From assembly GCA_016718315.1 (NCBI GenBank), contig JADKDV010000012.1, positions 34,284 through 98,283 of the forward strand: DNA of 64,000 bases, given 5' to 3'. Numbering within the stretch: the stretch's first letter is position 1; each line of letters begins with the position of its first letter. Under the pieces are notes generated by a model, which was not told where the DNA came from, did no database searches, and saw only the letters and a program-made list of their open reading frames with translations. The position numbers and the translations under genes are program-made. This DNA comes from Candidatus Obscuribacter sp. (lineage in GTDB: Bacteria; Cyanobacteriota; Vampirovibrionia; Obscuribacterales; Obscuribacteraceae). Positions 8,614 through 17,805 of the stretch are shown piece after piece.

Positions 8614-10686
8614 TCAGCACTTAGTATAACCGCAGCTACTGCACAATCTGCATGCTTCGTATTTGAGGAAACTCTCAGATAAGGCGCCACATTGAGGACA
8701 GGAGTCTACCGATGCATATACAGATGGCTTAGAGCGGCTGTTAGATCCACCAGTAGCAGGCAATAGCGAAACAGAGAAGCTGCCCACAGGTGCCAAAGCA
8801 GATTGCACGTTAGTGGCAGAGCGCTTGCGGTCGCCACAAACCGGGGGACTAGTCACAGTCCCCGGAAGGCCAGCAGAACCGATCTTTTTTAGCAGGTCCT
8901 CGGCTAAGGTTGATTTGCTCAAAGAGAGCGGATCGGTGCTGCGAATATTGAGAACTTGAGAACGCCTTGAAGTATCCCGGTAAACGGTAATCCCCTTAAG
9001 CCCCTGCTCCCAGGCTGAAAGATAAGCCTGCCGCACTTGCTCAACGGTGGCTGAGGCAGGGAAATTGATAGTTTTAGAAACGGCATTGTCGGTATGACGC
9101 TGAAAAGCGGCTTGCATACGCACATGCCAGGTGTAGTCGATATCATGAGCAGAGACAAAAAGACGCTTAATGTCATCAGGCACACCATCAATGTGCTTGA
9201 CCGAGCCAGCATGGGCTATTTGTGCCATCAACTCTTCACTATAAAAGCCTCTTTGCCGGGCCATCTCAGCAAATAATGGATTGACTTCGATAAGCTCTGT
9301 GCCGCCCATCACTCGACGCACAAAAGAGACTGCAAAAAGCGGCTCGATACCAGATGTAGTACCAGCGATAATAGAAATAGTACCGGTAGGAGCAATTGTA
9401 GTGACAGTGGCATTGCGGCGCTTGATGCCTTTGTCAGCCCAGGTAGTATAGGGCCAGTTGGGAAAAACACCGCGCTCCTCAGCTAGCTGCATCGAAGCCC
9501 GGGCCGCTGTCTCATCAATGAAGGTCATCAGGCGCTCACCATGAGTCAGAGCCTGCTCACTATCATAAGCAATGCCAAGTCTGATCAAAGCCTCGGCAAA
9601 ACCCATCAGCCCCAGACCAATACGGCGATTATTGAGAGTAGCAGAGCGAATAAAGTCAAAGGGATAGCAATTGGCATCAATCACATCATCGAGAAAGCGG
9701 ACACATAGCTCAACACAGTCAGCCAGCGCTGGATAGTCAAAGTCGCTCTGGTCTGGCAAAATAAATTGAGCCACATTTATTGAGCCCAGATTGCAGGCAT
9801 CACCTGGACCAAGAGGCTGCTCACCGCAAGGATTAGTGGCTTCGATGTCTTCGGTGCCGGAGATTACAACGCCCAGAGCGTCGTAACTCAATTTAACGGG
9901 ATCTGATTGATTGATACGGTCAATAAATACAACACCAGGCTCTCCAGTATCGTGAGCATTGTGCACAATCGTCTCAAATAACTGCCTGGCATCAATAGAC
10001 CTGACCACTTGCTTTGTCTCAGATTGCAGACTGGATGGATGCACCAGATCAAACTGGGCGCCGTCTTTGACCGCTTGCATAAAGTCATCAGTGACAGCCA
10101 CTGATATATTGAAGTTATTGAGTTTACCTGTATCACGCTTACAAGATATGAATTGCTCAATATCTGGATGGTCCACCCGGAGCATGCCCATATTGGCACC
10201 ACGCCTGGTACCACCCTGACGAATAGCCTCAGTGGCTGCGTCATAGACAGTCATAAAACTTACCGGTCCAGATGCCACTCCAGTGGAGCTAGCTACTCTA
10301 TCGTTAGCGGGTCTAATGCGCGAAAAAGAAAACCCTGTACCACCGCCAGTCTTATGAATAAGCGCAGCGTTTTTGCAGGTCTCGAAGATACCCTCTAAAT
10401 TGTCTGGCACAGGCAAAACAAAACAGGCTGAAAGCTGTCCGCGTTCTTTGCCAGCGTTCATGAGAGTGGGTGAATTGGGCATAAACTGACGATTAAGCAT
10501 GAGCGCTTTGAACTTATCTTGAAAGCGCATAACTTGGCTATCGCTAGCGCCAAAGTGTTGCTCACTACTGGCCACAGCACGAGCCACACGCTCAAACAAT
10601 GAAGAGACGTCTTCAATTAGTTTTCCTGCCTCATCTCTAAGGAAGTATCTTTTTTCTAGTACTTTCAGGGCGTTGTCAGAAAACAT
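8614..10686 (-). CDS. nrdJ: Adenosylcobalamin-dependent (class II) ribonucleotide reductase
   Basis: A 690-residue reductase that turns ribonucleotides into deoxyribonucleotides using a B12-generated thiyl radical. The active-site motif NPCGEQ is at 285-290 (radical Cys287), with the redox pair Cys88 (SACF) and Cys298 (DACNLGS). The glycine-rich HKTGGGTGFSFSRIRP (111-126) and APTGTISIIAG motifs are also class II hallmarks. The C-terminus has a CxxC-CxxC zinc-ribbon-like tail (CPQC, CRLCSSCGYTKC) of the type that re-reduces the active site. There is no N-terminal ATP-cone, so overall activity regulation by dATP is not expected. GGAGGTCTGA precedes the ATG. No R2-type partner is nearby, as expected for class II. 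Confidence 0.95.
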   Translation of the reverse strand: MFSDNALKVLEKRYFLRDEAGKLIEDVSSLFERVARAVASSEQHFGASDSQVMRFQDKFKALMLNRQFMPNSPTLMNAGKERGQLSACFVLPVPDNLEGIFETCKNAALIHKTGGGTGFSFSRIRPANDRVASSTGVASGPVSFMTVYDAATEAIRQGGTRRGANMGMLRVDHPDIEQFISCKRDTGKLNNFNISVAVTDDFMQAVKDGAQFDLVHPSSLQSETKQVVRSIDARQLFETIVHNAHDTGEPGVVFIDRINQSDPVKLSYDALGVVISGTEDIEATNPCGEQPLGPGDACNLGSINVAQFILPDQSDFDYPALADCVELCVRFLDDVIDANCYPFDFIRSATLNNRRIGLGLMGFAEALIRLGIAYDSEQALTHGERLMTFIDETAARASMQLAEERGVFPNWPYTTWADKGIKRRNATVTTIAPTGTISIIAGTTSGIEPLFAVSFVRRVMGGTELIEVNPLFAEMARQRGFYSEELMAQIAHAGSVKHIDGVPDDIKRLFVSAHDIDYTWHVRMQAAFQRHTDNAVSKTINFPASATVEQVRQAYLSAWEQGLKGITVYRDTSRRSQVLNIRSTDPLSLSKSTLAEDLLKKIGSAGLPGTVTSPPVCGDRKRSATNVQSALAPVGSFSVSLLPATGGSNSRSKPSVYASVDSCPQCGALSESFLKYEACRLCSSCGYTKC

Positions 10687-10903
10687 TCAGACCTCCAGCT
10701 ATTTCAATCTTATCAAGAAGGTGCAGAAGAACACACACCACTAAAGATGAGTACGAATCATCCTATGTGCCGCTGACAAAGCAATTAAGAAGAAGGTTTA
10801 CGCCCAAAGAGGCATCCACCGCAATACAAGCAGCGCACATAACCGAGCAAATTTTGAATTATAGAAAAACTATACTACATTTGTATGGCATAGTCCAGTC
10901 GAA

Positions 10904-12352
10904 TTAATCTAAAGTCCAGGTTGAGGCAGCTGGAGCTGGACAGGTCCTGTCTATCTTTTTAGCCAGTAGCTCCTTGAGCTTGCTCACGGTGGCATCAACT
11001 TGAGCCGGTGTAACTAGATAATCGTCTGCCCCACTCTGAATAACAGATTCACTCTTATCTTGACTGTCGATTAGCATCAAAACTTTTGCCTCACGCCATT
11101 GCGGATGACTGCGAATCATCTTGCAAGCCTCCAGACCATTTAAACCAGGCAAACGGGCTTCGATAATCAGTAACTCCGGTCTATACTCCTCAATCAAGTT
11201 AAAAGCACTGAGGGCATTGTTGGCGTCTAGCAACTGATATAGAGCCGGCTGCTCAAACTGATCACTAATTATTGTGCGAATAGCCTGACCCCCTGGCGAG
11301 TCAGAAGCCGCCACCAGAGCGATACGTCGCACAGTAAGAGGCGCAGATGCTAGACCATCCATAGAGAGCTCACTCCCTTTTACCTTTGCTAGCAGTTGTG
11401 ATGGCAAACCATCCTGGTCCAAACTGGCAGGTGCGCTCGAAGTATCGCTTTGAGCCACTGTATCCGGTGGCAAAGCCGCTATTAGTGCAGCACTGATCTG
11501 CTGCAGCAGCTCCACATAACCAAGATATTCAGCAAGTGCCTGGTCGTCTGGACCGCTCTGTCCAGTAGTGACCAGATCTAATTTTCTCTCTATAAGATTG
11601 GCTACCACGCCAAGCTCTATAAATCCAAAAGAACTACCGGTACCATTAATTTGATGCACGGCATTGAGGATCTCGGAGAGACAGACTTGCACAGCCGAAG
11701 CGTCGCCAGCAAGAGTTTTGTCCCGGCTCAAAGTTTTGAGAGCTATTTGAATTTGATTGAGTGTCTCAGGAATTTCGCGAATATATTCACAGGCCAGCCT
11801 TGAAATCAAAGCCATGGTTTCTAGATCTTGAGCCTGACCAGGCTGACTACGCTGCCGGCGACCGGTCAGGGCACCGCTACTACCAATCCCACCAAAGCAC
11901 TTAAGGTATGAACTGCTATTACTAGAATCATTGTCAGCACATAGACGTCTGGCTACTATTGGTAAAGATTGGCATTTATCGCTTCGAGAGACAATCTTAT
12001 CCACTAAAAATATTGGTTGTAATTGCTGGCAAAGAGCACTGCTATAAGCAGATGCCGAGATATAAACAATTGGTATCGACAGGTTAAGTAAGCGCAGCTC
12101 ACGGATCAAAAGCAATACATTAATAGCAGGCAGAGACTGGTCCACTATAAGCAGTCCGGCATTAGCAATAACGATCTCGTCACTGCCAATCTGATCAAGC
12201 AGAGGCAACACCTCAAAGTCAGGTGGCAATAAACTTGTCCTCACCTGCCTATATAGCTCTGACTCGGCAGTAAGCACAAGGACTCTCAATGAAGGCGCGA
12301 TTGTACCTGCATCTCTGCTTAATCCGGATGCACAATCAAGTTCCTGCGACAT
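10904..12352 (-). CDS. Two-receiver protein with a central Hpt domain; C-terminal receiver lacks phospho-Asp
   Basis: About 482 residues. The first receiver-like domain (about 20-130) keeps an Asp in LLIVDQSLP. The middle carries an Hpt-type motif, VHQINGTGSSFGFIELG, matching the H-x-x-K/N-G-x-S-x-x-x-G pattern of phosphotransfer domains. The C-terminal receiver (about 345-465) reads LLIIEARLPGLNG, with Glu in place of the phosphorylated Asp. Glu can mimic the phosphorylated state, or the domain may be a pure docking module. The ATG at 12352 follows GGAGG at good spacing; a GTG six bases earlier sits too close to it. It is divergent from a CheY-like gene and sits at one end of a phosphorelay block to 15678. 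Confidence 0.75.
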   Translation of the reverse strand: MSQELDCASGLSRDAGTIAPSLRVLVLTAESELYRQVRTSLLPPDFEVLPLLDQIGSDEIVIANAGLLIVDQSLPAINVLLLIRELRLLNLSIPIVYISASAYSSALCQQLQPIFLVDKIVSRSDKCQSLPIVARRLCADNDSSNSSSYLKCFGGIGSSGALTGRRQRSQPGQAQDLETMALISRLACEYIREIPETLNQIQIALKTLSRDKTLAGDASAVQVCLSEILNAVHQINGTGSSFGFIELGVVANLIERKLDLVTTGQSGPDDQALAEYLGYVELLQQISAALIAALPPDTVAQSDTSSAPASLDQDGLPSQLLAKVKGSELSMDGLASAPLTVRRIALVAASDSPGGQAIRTIISDQFEQPALYQLLDANNALSAFNLIEEYRPELLIIEARLPGLNGLEACKMIRSHPQWREAKVLMLIDSQDKSESVIQSGADDYLVTPAQVDATVSKLKELLAKKIDRTCPAPAASTWTLD

Positions 12353-12527
12353 AGCCACCCTCCTGCTTTTATTGTATCCAATGCAGCTAGACTGACAATC
12401 ACCAGTAAGGTTGAGAGTGTCGCTTTAAATTAGGTAAAGAATAATTATTGCCTCATCCTAGCGGGGGATACAAAAATGCCTATTTTGTTGAATCATGGAA
12501 AGGTAGGGCGCTTTTGTCAGGTGATTG

Positions 12528-12905
12528 ATGCAAATCGAGAGAATAATGCTCATAGATGATGATGCCTCTATTCGCAAAATTGCGGCAGTCACTCTTGAGC
12601 GCGTCGGCAAGTGGCAAGTCAAAACAGCAGATGGGGGATTGAGCGGTTTGGCTATGGCGTCCGAATTTAAGCCCGATGTGATTTTGCTCGATGTGATGAT
12701 GCCCGGCATGGATGGACCAGCCACCTATAAACTGCTAAAAGAAGATCCAGCAGTAACTAACACTCCAGTAATTTTTATGACAGCAAAAGTACAGGGACAA
12801 GAACTAGAAAGTTATAGCCAGCTTGGTGTGCAAGGTGTTATTTCTAAGCCCTTTAATCCGCTCACTCTACCTGCAGAAATAGAAGCTCTGGTCAATGGTG
12901 GATAG
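12528..12905 (+). CDS. Single-domain CheY-like response regulator
   Basis: A 125-residue stand-alone receiver. The acidic cluster is D10-D12, the phospho-acceptor is Asp55 in LLDVMMPGMDG, followed by the switch Thr in FMTAK and the conserved Lys in SKPF. All canonical residues are present. There is no output domain, so it must act by protein contact or pass phosphate on. The ATG at 12528 follows AGGTG; an in-frame TTG immediately precedes it. The hybrid kinase at 12979 lies 73 bases downstream and is the obvious partner. Confidence 0.88.
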   Translation: MQIERIMLIDDDASIRKIAAVTLERVGKWQVKTADGGLSGLAMASEFKPDVILLDVMMPGMDGPATYKLLKEDPAVTNTPVIFMTAKVQGQELESYSQLGVQGVISKPFNPLTLPAEIEALVNGG

Positions 12906-12978
12906 TCAAATTGGCAGGTAAGCAGCATGATATAGCTCGGTCATTATTGTCAGATACTTCTATTATGGTCAGTACAAA

Positions 12979-14094
12979 GTGAAGAACTCATTTAGAGTTT
13001 TGATGATTGAAGACGATGGACACTACCGCAAGTTTGTCCACGAGCTATTGTCAAAACAAACAGATCCCAGCTTTATTCTCACTTACGCCTCTTCGATAGA
13101 AGAGGCTCAGGCTAATCTGGAGCAAAGTCAAACCAATGTCATTTTGCTTGATCTCAATTTGCCGCAAAGCAAGGGACTGACAACACTGTCTAAGGTGCAG
13201 GAAATAGCACCGCAATGTCCAATTATTGTCTTGACCGGTAGTGATAACGAAGATCTGGGTTTACAGGCAGTCTCCATGGGTGCTCATGAATATCTAGTCA
13301 AACAACATATCAGCAAAGATTCACTGGTACGTTGTATTCGCTATTCAATCGAGAGACACCGTGTTGATCAACAGCGCATGCGCATGGCTGCTATCCAGGA
13401 TTTTACAGCCATGCTAGCCCATGACCTCAAAGTACCGATGCTCGGAGCCGAAAAAGTATTAGAAGCACTGTTAGCCAAACAACTAGGTGAATTGACCGAG
13501 ACCCAGGAGCAAGTCATCAATTCACTGCGTGATGCCAATAAAAACCAGCTCAGACTGGTACAAAAACTACTAGAAATTTATCGCTACGAATCAGGCGAAT
13601 CAAGTCTCGACTTAAGAGAAGTAGACGCCGCCGCAATACTTAATGATTGTGTAAGCGAAATCGGCGCAAGTAAGAAAGTGCCTATTGCAGTAAAAATACA
13701 AGCAGAGTGCACGAATACAGTGACAAAGGGTGATGAACAAGCACTGCGTCAATTATTTATCAACCTGCTCGACAATGCCATTAAATACGGTGACAACACA
13801 AAGAGCGTAAATGTCATTCTGCAAAACAAAAAAGACAGTCTCAATATTCACATTCAAAATTTTGGCGTGCCACTACCAAGTGGCATACAACATATTATTT
13901 TTCACAAGTTTTGGCAGGGCATCCCGGGCAAAACGTATGTAGCAAATACCGGTCTGGGTCTGTATCTCTGCCATCGCATTGCACATCTGCACAGAGGCAA
14001 TCTGAGCTGTAAAAGCACAAAAGAAGAAGGCACGATTATGACAATCCGACTCCCTCTTGTACCGGTCAACCAACTGGCTGAATCAAAAAAATAG
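12979..14094 (+). CDS. Receiver-histidine kinase (inverted hybrid)
   Basis: 371 residues. The receiver comes first (1-125, Asp58 in LLDLNLP), then a HisKA helix pair with His148 in MLAHDLKVPM, then an HATPase domain with N-box LFINLLDNAIKYGD and G2-like ANTGLGLYL. The G1 box is weak (QNFGVPLPSG lacks the usual Asp). No membrane helices, so it is a soluble kinase whose own receiver probably senses upstream phosphorylation. The GTG start at 12979 has only a weak ribosome site. It is the one clearly active-looking kinase between 10.9 and 15.7 kb. Confidence 0.85.
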   Translation: MKNSFRVLMIEDDGHYRKFVHELLSKQTDPSFILTYASSIEEAQANLEQSQTNVILLDLNLPQSKGLTTLSKVQEIAPQCPIIVLTGSDNEDLGLQAVSMGAHEYLVKQHISKDSLVRCIRYSIERHRVDQQRMRMAAIQDFTAMLAHDLKVPMLGAEKVLEALLAKQLGELTETQEQVINSLRDANKNQLRLVQKLLEIYRYESGESSLDLREVDAAAILNDCVSEIGASKKVPIAVKIQAECTNTVTKGDEQALRQLFINLLDNAIKYGDNTKSVNVILQNKKDSLNIHIQNFGVPLPSGIQHIIFHKFWQGIPGKTYVANTGLGLYLCHRIAHLHRGNLSCKSTKEEGTIMTIRLPLVPVNQLAESKK

Positions 14095-14364
14095 AAGTAC
14101 TATTTTTTGCCTTAAAACCGAATTCTACAGAGCAGCAAAAGCCACCATATACAATACCAGTCAACAATCAGTGGACAACAAAAAACATTCTATTTTTAGC
14201 GTAGCCTTAGAATTAGACCGAATCGGGCTAAACCACTAGGCGCTAAACCTTCAATATGAGACAATCGAACTATTAGGGCGAACATTGCTCATAATGGTCA
14301 ATCATTGCAGTTGTCCTGCAATAAGGTATCCCAAAATCAAAGGCTTCGCCAAGGTAGGTACAAC

Positions 14365-15678
14365 GTGGACTCCGAAGCTTGCGAAGCAAAAGTTACCAAA
14401 ACGCTCATATTGGAATTACTGGATAAGATCGAAGATCCAGAACTGCGCTCAAAATTGAGAGCAGCCTTTGAAGTGACCTTAGATAGTTACCAGAGTTTAG
14501 AAGCAGAGCAAAAGCTAGAAAACCAGTCAGTCAATTTTGAAATTCTCACTCAGCTAAACCGCGAAGTGCGAGTGCCGCTAAACGCCATAATGGTTTTGAG
14601 TGAATCACTGACAAGATCTCCACTGGATGCAAGCTCATTGCACTGCGCCAATTTGATAAAAGATGCCGGCCAAAGCTTGAACAGCCTGATTGAAGGCACA
14701 CTGGAAGTGGCTAAGATAGATCTTGGAGGCAAAAACATTGCTCAAGATCAGATTGATCTCAACATCCTTATAGAGGATGTCTTTCAAACTCTGGCTCTAG
14801 AAAATCTATCTTTTGGCGCGCCCATTAAACTGGATATTCAGTGCCCACTGCCTGATGTCATCGGTGAAGCCGGCAAGTTGAGGCAGATATTGCTGCATTT
14901 GACAAAACAAGCCATGCGATTTTCCAGTAATCGCATCACATTGAGAGTGAGCGAAGAGTGTTGCTTTGCAGATGATCAGAGCAATGACGAAAGCTGCCGA
15001 CTCGAGGCGACGCAAAATAAATCCACTGTCCAGCTTTGCTTTTGTATCAGCTCAGCTGCCAGCCAGAGCGGTAATCCGGCTGATAGCTGGAGTCAATTGA
15101 GTATTACTCCGGCGGCCGAAAACGGTGGCATTTTGAGGCCACAGACCAATCTTGGCGTTTATATAGCGCAGAGACTACTGAACAGTCTTCATTCGGAGCT
15201 GCGTTTTTATGAACTCGAAGGCTCGTTTTGCTACAACTTCAAGATGTTGTTCGAAACTGCCGATCCATTTAGCCAGGAGAGCGAAAGCCAGAGCTTAAGC
15301 GAAGAGCAAGGCGACATCAAAACGGATGCTTATGACCTGACTTTAGCCAGCGGCATCGACGAAAAGGCGCTACTCAAACGCTTTAATCGACCCGTTGCCA
15401 AAACTGTACTGAAGCTTTTTGCACAAACTGCAACTCTTGAACTCTGGAAAATAGAAAACTCGCTAGCCAAACGCTGCCTCACTGAAGTGAATGAAGAAGC
15501 CCAATCTTTTATCCACTCTTGCCGTACTGTCTGTGCTGAAGATCTGGTCCTGGTATGCGCCGATGTCGAAAGAGCATCGCGTCGAGAAGATGTAGAAGAG
15601 GTGCGCCGCCTGGTAAACCAGTTAAAAGAGAAAGTACAAATCACCCTCAAAGAAATCAAAGAAAGCTATGACAAATAG
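14365..15678 (+). CDS. Degenerate histidine kinase with C-terminal Hpt-like domain
   Basis: About 437 residues. The likely start is GTG at 14365 after AAGGTAGGT; a TTG 20 codons upstream has no such site. The HisKA motif reads QLNREVRVPLNAI: against the usual SHELRTPLNAI, the phosphorylatable His is Arg (about residue 66). The ATPase N-box reads RQILLHLTKQAMRF, with both family Asn positions changed (His and Gln), and the G1/G2 glycine boxes are eroded. The fold seems kept while catalysis is lost. The tail (about 340-437) carries FIHSCRTVCAEDL followed by ERASRRED, consistent with an Hpt helix bearing one His. It may scaffold or relay phosphate for the kinase at 12979. Confidence 0.75.
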   Translation: MDSEACEAKVTKTLILELLDKIEDPELRSKLRAAFEVTLDSYQSLEAEQKLENQSVNFEILTQLNREVRVPLNAIMVLSESLTRSPLDASSLHCANLIKDAGQSLNSLIEGTLEVAKIDLGGKNIAQDQIDLNILIEDVFQTLALENLSFGAPIKLDIQCPLPDVIGEAGKLRQILLHLTKQAMRFSSNRITLRVSEECCFADDQSNDESCRLEATQNKSTVQLCFCISSAASQSGNPADSWSQLSITPAAENGGILRPQTNLGVYIAQRLLNSLHSELRFYELEGSFCYNFKMLFETADPFSQESESQSLSEEQGDIKTDAYDLTLASGIDEKALLKRFNRPVAKTVLKLFAQTATLELWKIENSLAKRCLTEVNEEAQSFIHSCRTVCAEDLVLVCADVERASRREDVEEVRRLVNQLKEKVQITLKEIKESYDK

Positions 15679-15713
15679 AAAGCAGCCAGCATCTCTACTG
15701 GCTGCTTTCTATT
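15678..15713. terminator. Bidirectional intrinsic terminator
   Basis: A perfect 12-bp stem (GAAAGCAGCCAG / CTGGCTGCTTTC) with an 8-base loop, followed by TATTT. It lies between the convergent ends of the degenerate kinase gene and the flavin reductase gene. Confidence 0.85.
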
Positions 15714-15730
15714 TGATTGCAATAACCGAT

Positions 15731-16723
15731 CTAGATGCTCAAATTGAGGTTTGAGCTGTGACCAGGGAAGGCCTTGGCAGATGGGTTGATGTATGTCACA
15801 GCAAAATTGACTGCTGTCGCTGCTTCAGCAGCTCCAGTAGCAATCAACTTCAGTTTAGCTGTATGAGCAGCGATATCGCCAGCAGCATAAACACCAGGCA
15901 AACTTGTCTCCATCATTTCGTTCACGGTGATGGCATTTACGTCCATCTTAAGACCCCAGCTCTTAAGGAAGTCTAGGTTGATAACGAAACCGATGTTGAT
16001 GACGATAGCATCAACTTTGATAGTTTCTTCTTTACCAGTACGATTGTCAAAAATCACTGCTTCTTCAACGTTTTTGCCGTTGGCTTTGATTTCTTTCAAT
16101 TCATAGAAGGTTTTGATATCAATCTTGTTGCGCTTCATTTCTTCAACTGAAGTTTGCACAGCTCTGAATTGATCTCTTCTGTGGATCAAAGTGACCTTAT
16201 TGGCCAAAAGCGAGAATTCGTTGGCCCAGTCAACAGCAGAGTCACCGCCGCCGATGATTAGAACGTTCTTGCCACGGAATCTTTCTTTGTTTTTGACGGC
16301 ATAAAAGATGCTCTCGCCTTCCATGTCTTTGTTGTAGTCGGTGTCAAGCTTTTTGGGTACGCAAGCACCGGCTCCCAATGCCAGAAGGACAGACTTGCTA
16401 TGGTGGTCACTGCTTAAATCAGTAATGATCTGCCAGTGCCCATCTTCGCTTTTTTTGAGGTCAAGCACCTTTTCACCAAGCACAATCGATGGCTTAAAGA
16501 GAGAAGCTTGAGTAGCAAGGTTTTTGGCAAGGTCCTTAGCCAAAATCTTAGGGTGACCGGCTACGTCATAGACGTACTTCTCCGGGTAGAGGGCTGTGAG
16601 CTGTCCGCCGAGCTCCGGCAAAACATCGATCACTTTTACCTTGAGGCCTCTAAGACCGGCATAAAATGAACCGAAAAGGCCTGTTGGGCCTCCGCCTATA
16701 ATCGTAATATCGTATAGATCCAT
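15731..16723 (-). CDS. Ferredoxin/flavodoxin-NADP+ reductase, thioredoxin-reductase-like (YumC type)
   Basis: About 330 residues with two dinucleotide-binding folds. The FAD site is IIGGGPTGLFGSFYAG near the N-terminus and the NADPH site is VLIIGGGDSAVDWA. A final FAD motif, GVYAAGDI, lies near the C-terminus. The CxxC redox pair of true thioredoxin reductases is absent between the two NADPH-region motifs, which fits the ferredoxin-NADP+ reductase branch. The ATG at 16723 is preferred over a TTG at 16735, which is too close to the GGAG. The stretch LPELGGQLTALYPEKYVYDV is typical of this branch. It probably supplies reduced ferredoxin or NADPH. Confidence 0.88.
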   Translation of the reverse strand: MDLYDITIIGGGPTGLFGSFYAGLRGLKVKVIDVLPELGGQLTALYPEKYVYDVAGHPKILAKDLAKNLATQASLFKPSIVLGEKVLDLKKSEDGHWQIITDLSSDHHSKSVLLALGAGACVPKKLDTDYNKDMEGESIFYAVKNKERFRGKNVLIIGGGDSAVDWANEFSLLANKVTLIHRRDQFRAVQTSVEEMKRNKIDIKTFYELKEIKANGKNVEEAVIFDNRTGKEETIKVDAIVINIGFVINLDFLKSWGLKMDVNAITVNEMMETSLPGVYAAGDIAAHTAKLKLIATGAAEAATAVNFAVTYINPSAKAFPGHSSNLNLSI

Positions 16724-16851
16724 GAGCGAATCCAAGTCTCCAGCAATCCAATAATCAAGGGGCTATTGTAATACACTGACCTGCCTAAGGGCTCAGCTGT
16801 TCATGAATAATGAAGGAGCTGATACACCTTGCCTACAAAGAAAGTTTTTTG

Positions 16852-17805
16852 ATGAAGTATCGCGACTTCGGAAATACAGGTATAAAAGTCTCCGAGATTG
16901 GCTTTGGCAGCTGGCCTATCGGTGGTAATTCGCATGGCATGAGTTACGGTCCGACCGATGACAAGGACTCTCAAGATGCCCTAAATAAAGCCTTCGAGCT
17001 TGGTTGCAACTTTTTTGACACTGCTGATGTGTATGGTTGGGGCCACTCAGAAGAACTTTTAGGCAAAACATTTAAGTCAAAACGGGACAAAGTAATCATC
17101 GCAACCAAGGTGGGAGCCGATTTTTACCAGGGCACAGGGTTTCAAACTTTTACGAGAGATTACATCCGATTTGCCTTAAACAAAAGTCTGACTCGACTAA
17201 AAACTGACTATCTTGACGTCTACCAATTACACAATCCTCCGATGAAGCTGCTTGGCAACCCGGAAATCTATCAAGCCCTGGAAGACCTTAAACATGAGGG
17301 TAGAATCCGCGCCTGGGGGGTTTCTGTCTTTACCCCAGTCGAGGGAATGACTGCCATCAATATTGGACATCCAGACTGTATCCAGATTTCTTACAACATT
17401 TTTAGCTACCGTGCAGAAGACCAGCTGTTTCCCCTGGCCCTTGAGCAAGGATGTGCAGTAATCGCCAGAGAGCCTTTAGCAAATGGATTTTTAACTGGTA
17501 AATACAAAAGGGCAGAGCCATTTAAGTTTGCCGCCGGCGACACTCGCAAAAACTGGCCAGAAGACTATGTTAAAGCAAGAATGGATGCCGCCGCTCAGCT
17601 CAATTTTTTAGAAAAACAAGGTCAAAGTCAAACCCAGGCAGCCCTGCGTTATGACCTTTGCGAAAAGGCTGTCTCAACTGTCATTGTTGGCATGAAAACT
17701 CCCGCTCACGCAGAAGAAAATCTGCAGGCAGCAGATCTCAGCCTCAGAGCCGAAGACCTTTTAAAAATCAAAGAGCTACAGGCATCGGGCTTTAATCTCA
17801 AATAG
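16852..17805 (+). CDS. Aldo/keto reductase family oxidoreductase
   Basis: About 317 residues, a TIM-barrel NADPH-dependent reductase. The tetrad is visible: Asp and Tyr in FDTADVYGWG, Lys in VIIATKVG and His in VYQLHNPP. The start MKYRDFGNTGIKVSEIGFG is the usual one for this family; an in-frame ATG 14 codons upstream would add an unusual tail. The substrate cannot be predicted. The stop TAG is immediately followed by CTA, the complement of the next gene's stop, so the two convergent genes meet with no spacer and no visible terminator. Confidence 0.9.
   Translation: MKYRDFGNTGIKVSEIGFGSWPIGGNSHGMSYGPTDDKDSQDALNKAFELGCNFFDTADVYGWGHSEELLGKTFKSKRDKVIIATKVGADFYQGTGFQTFTRDYIRFALNKSLTRLKTDYLDVYQLHNPPMKLLGNPEIYQALEDLKHEGRIRAWGVSVFTPVEGMTAINIGHPDCIQISYNIFSYRAEDQLFPLALEQGCAVIAREPLANGFLTGKYKRAEPFKFAAGDTRKNWPEDYVKARMDAAAQLNFLEKQGQSQTQAALRYDLCEKAVSTVIVGMKTPAHAEENLQAADLSLRAEDLLKIKELQASGFNLK

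Noticed and set aside
10687..10903. Cobalamin riboswitch before nrdJ
   Set aside because: The 217-base gap was read for a B12-box-like sequence and paired helices and none stood out. Class II genes often lack one.
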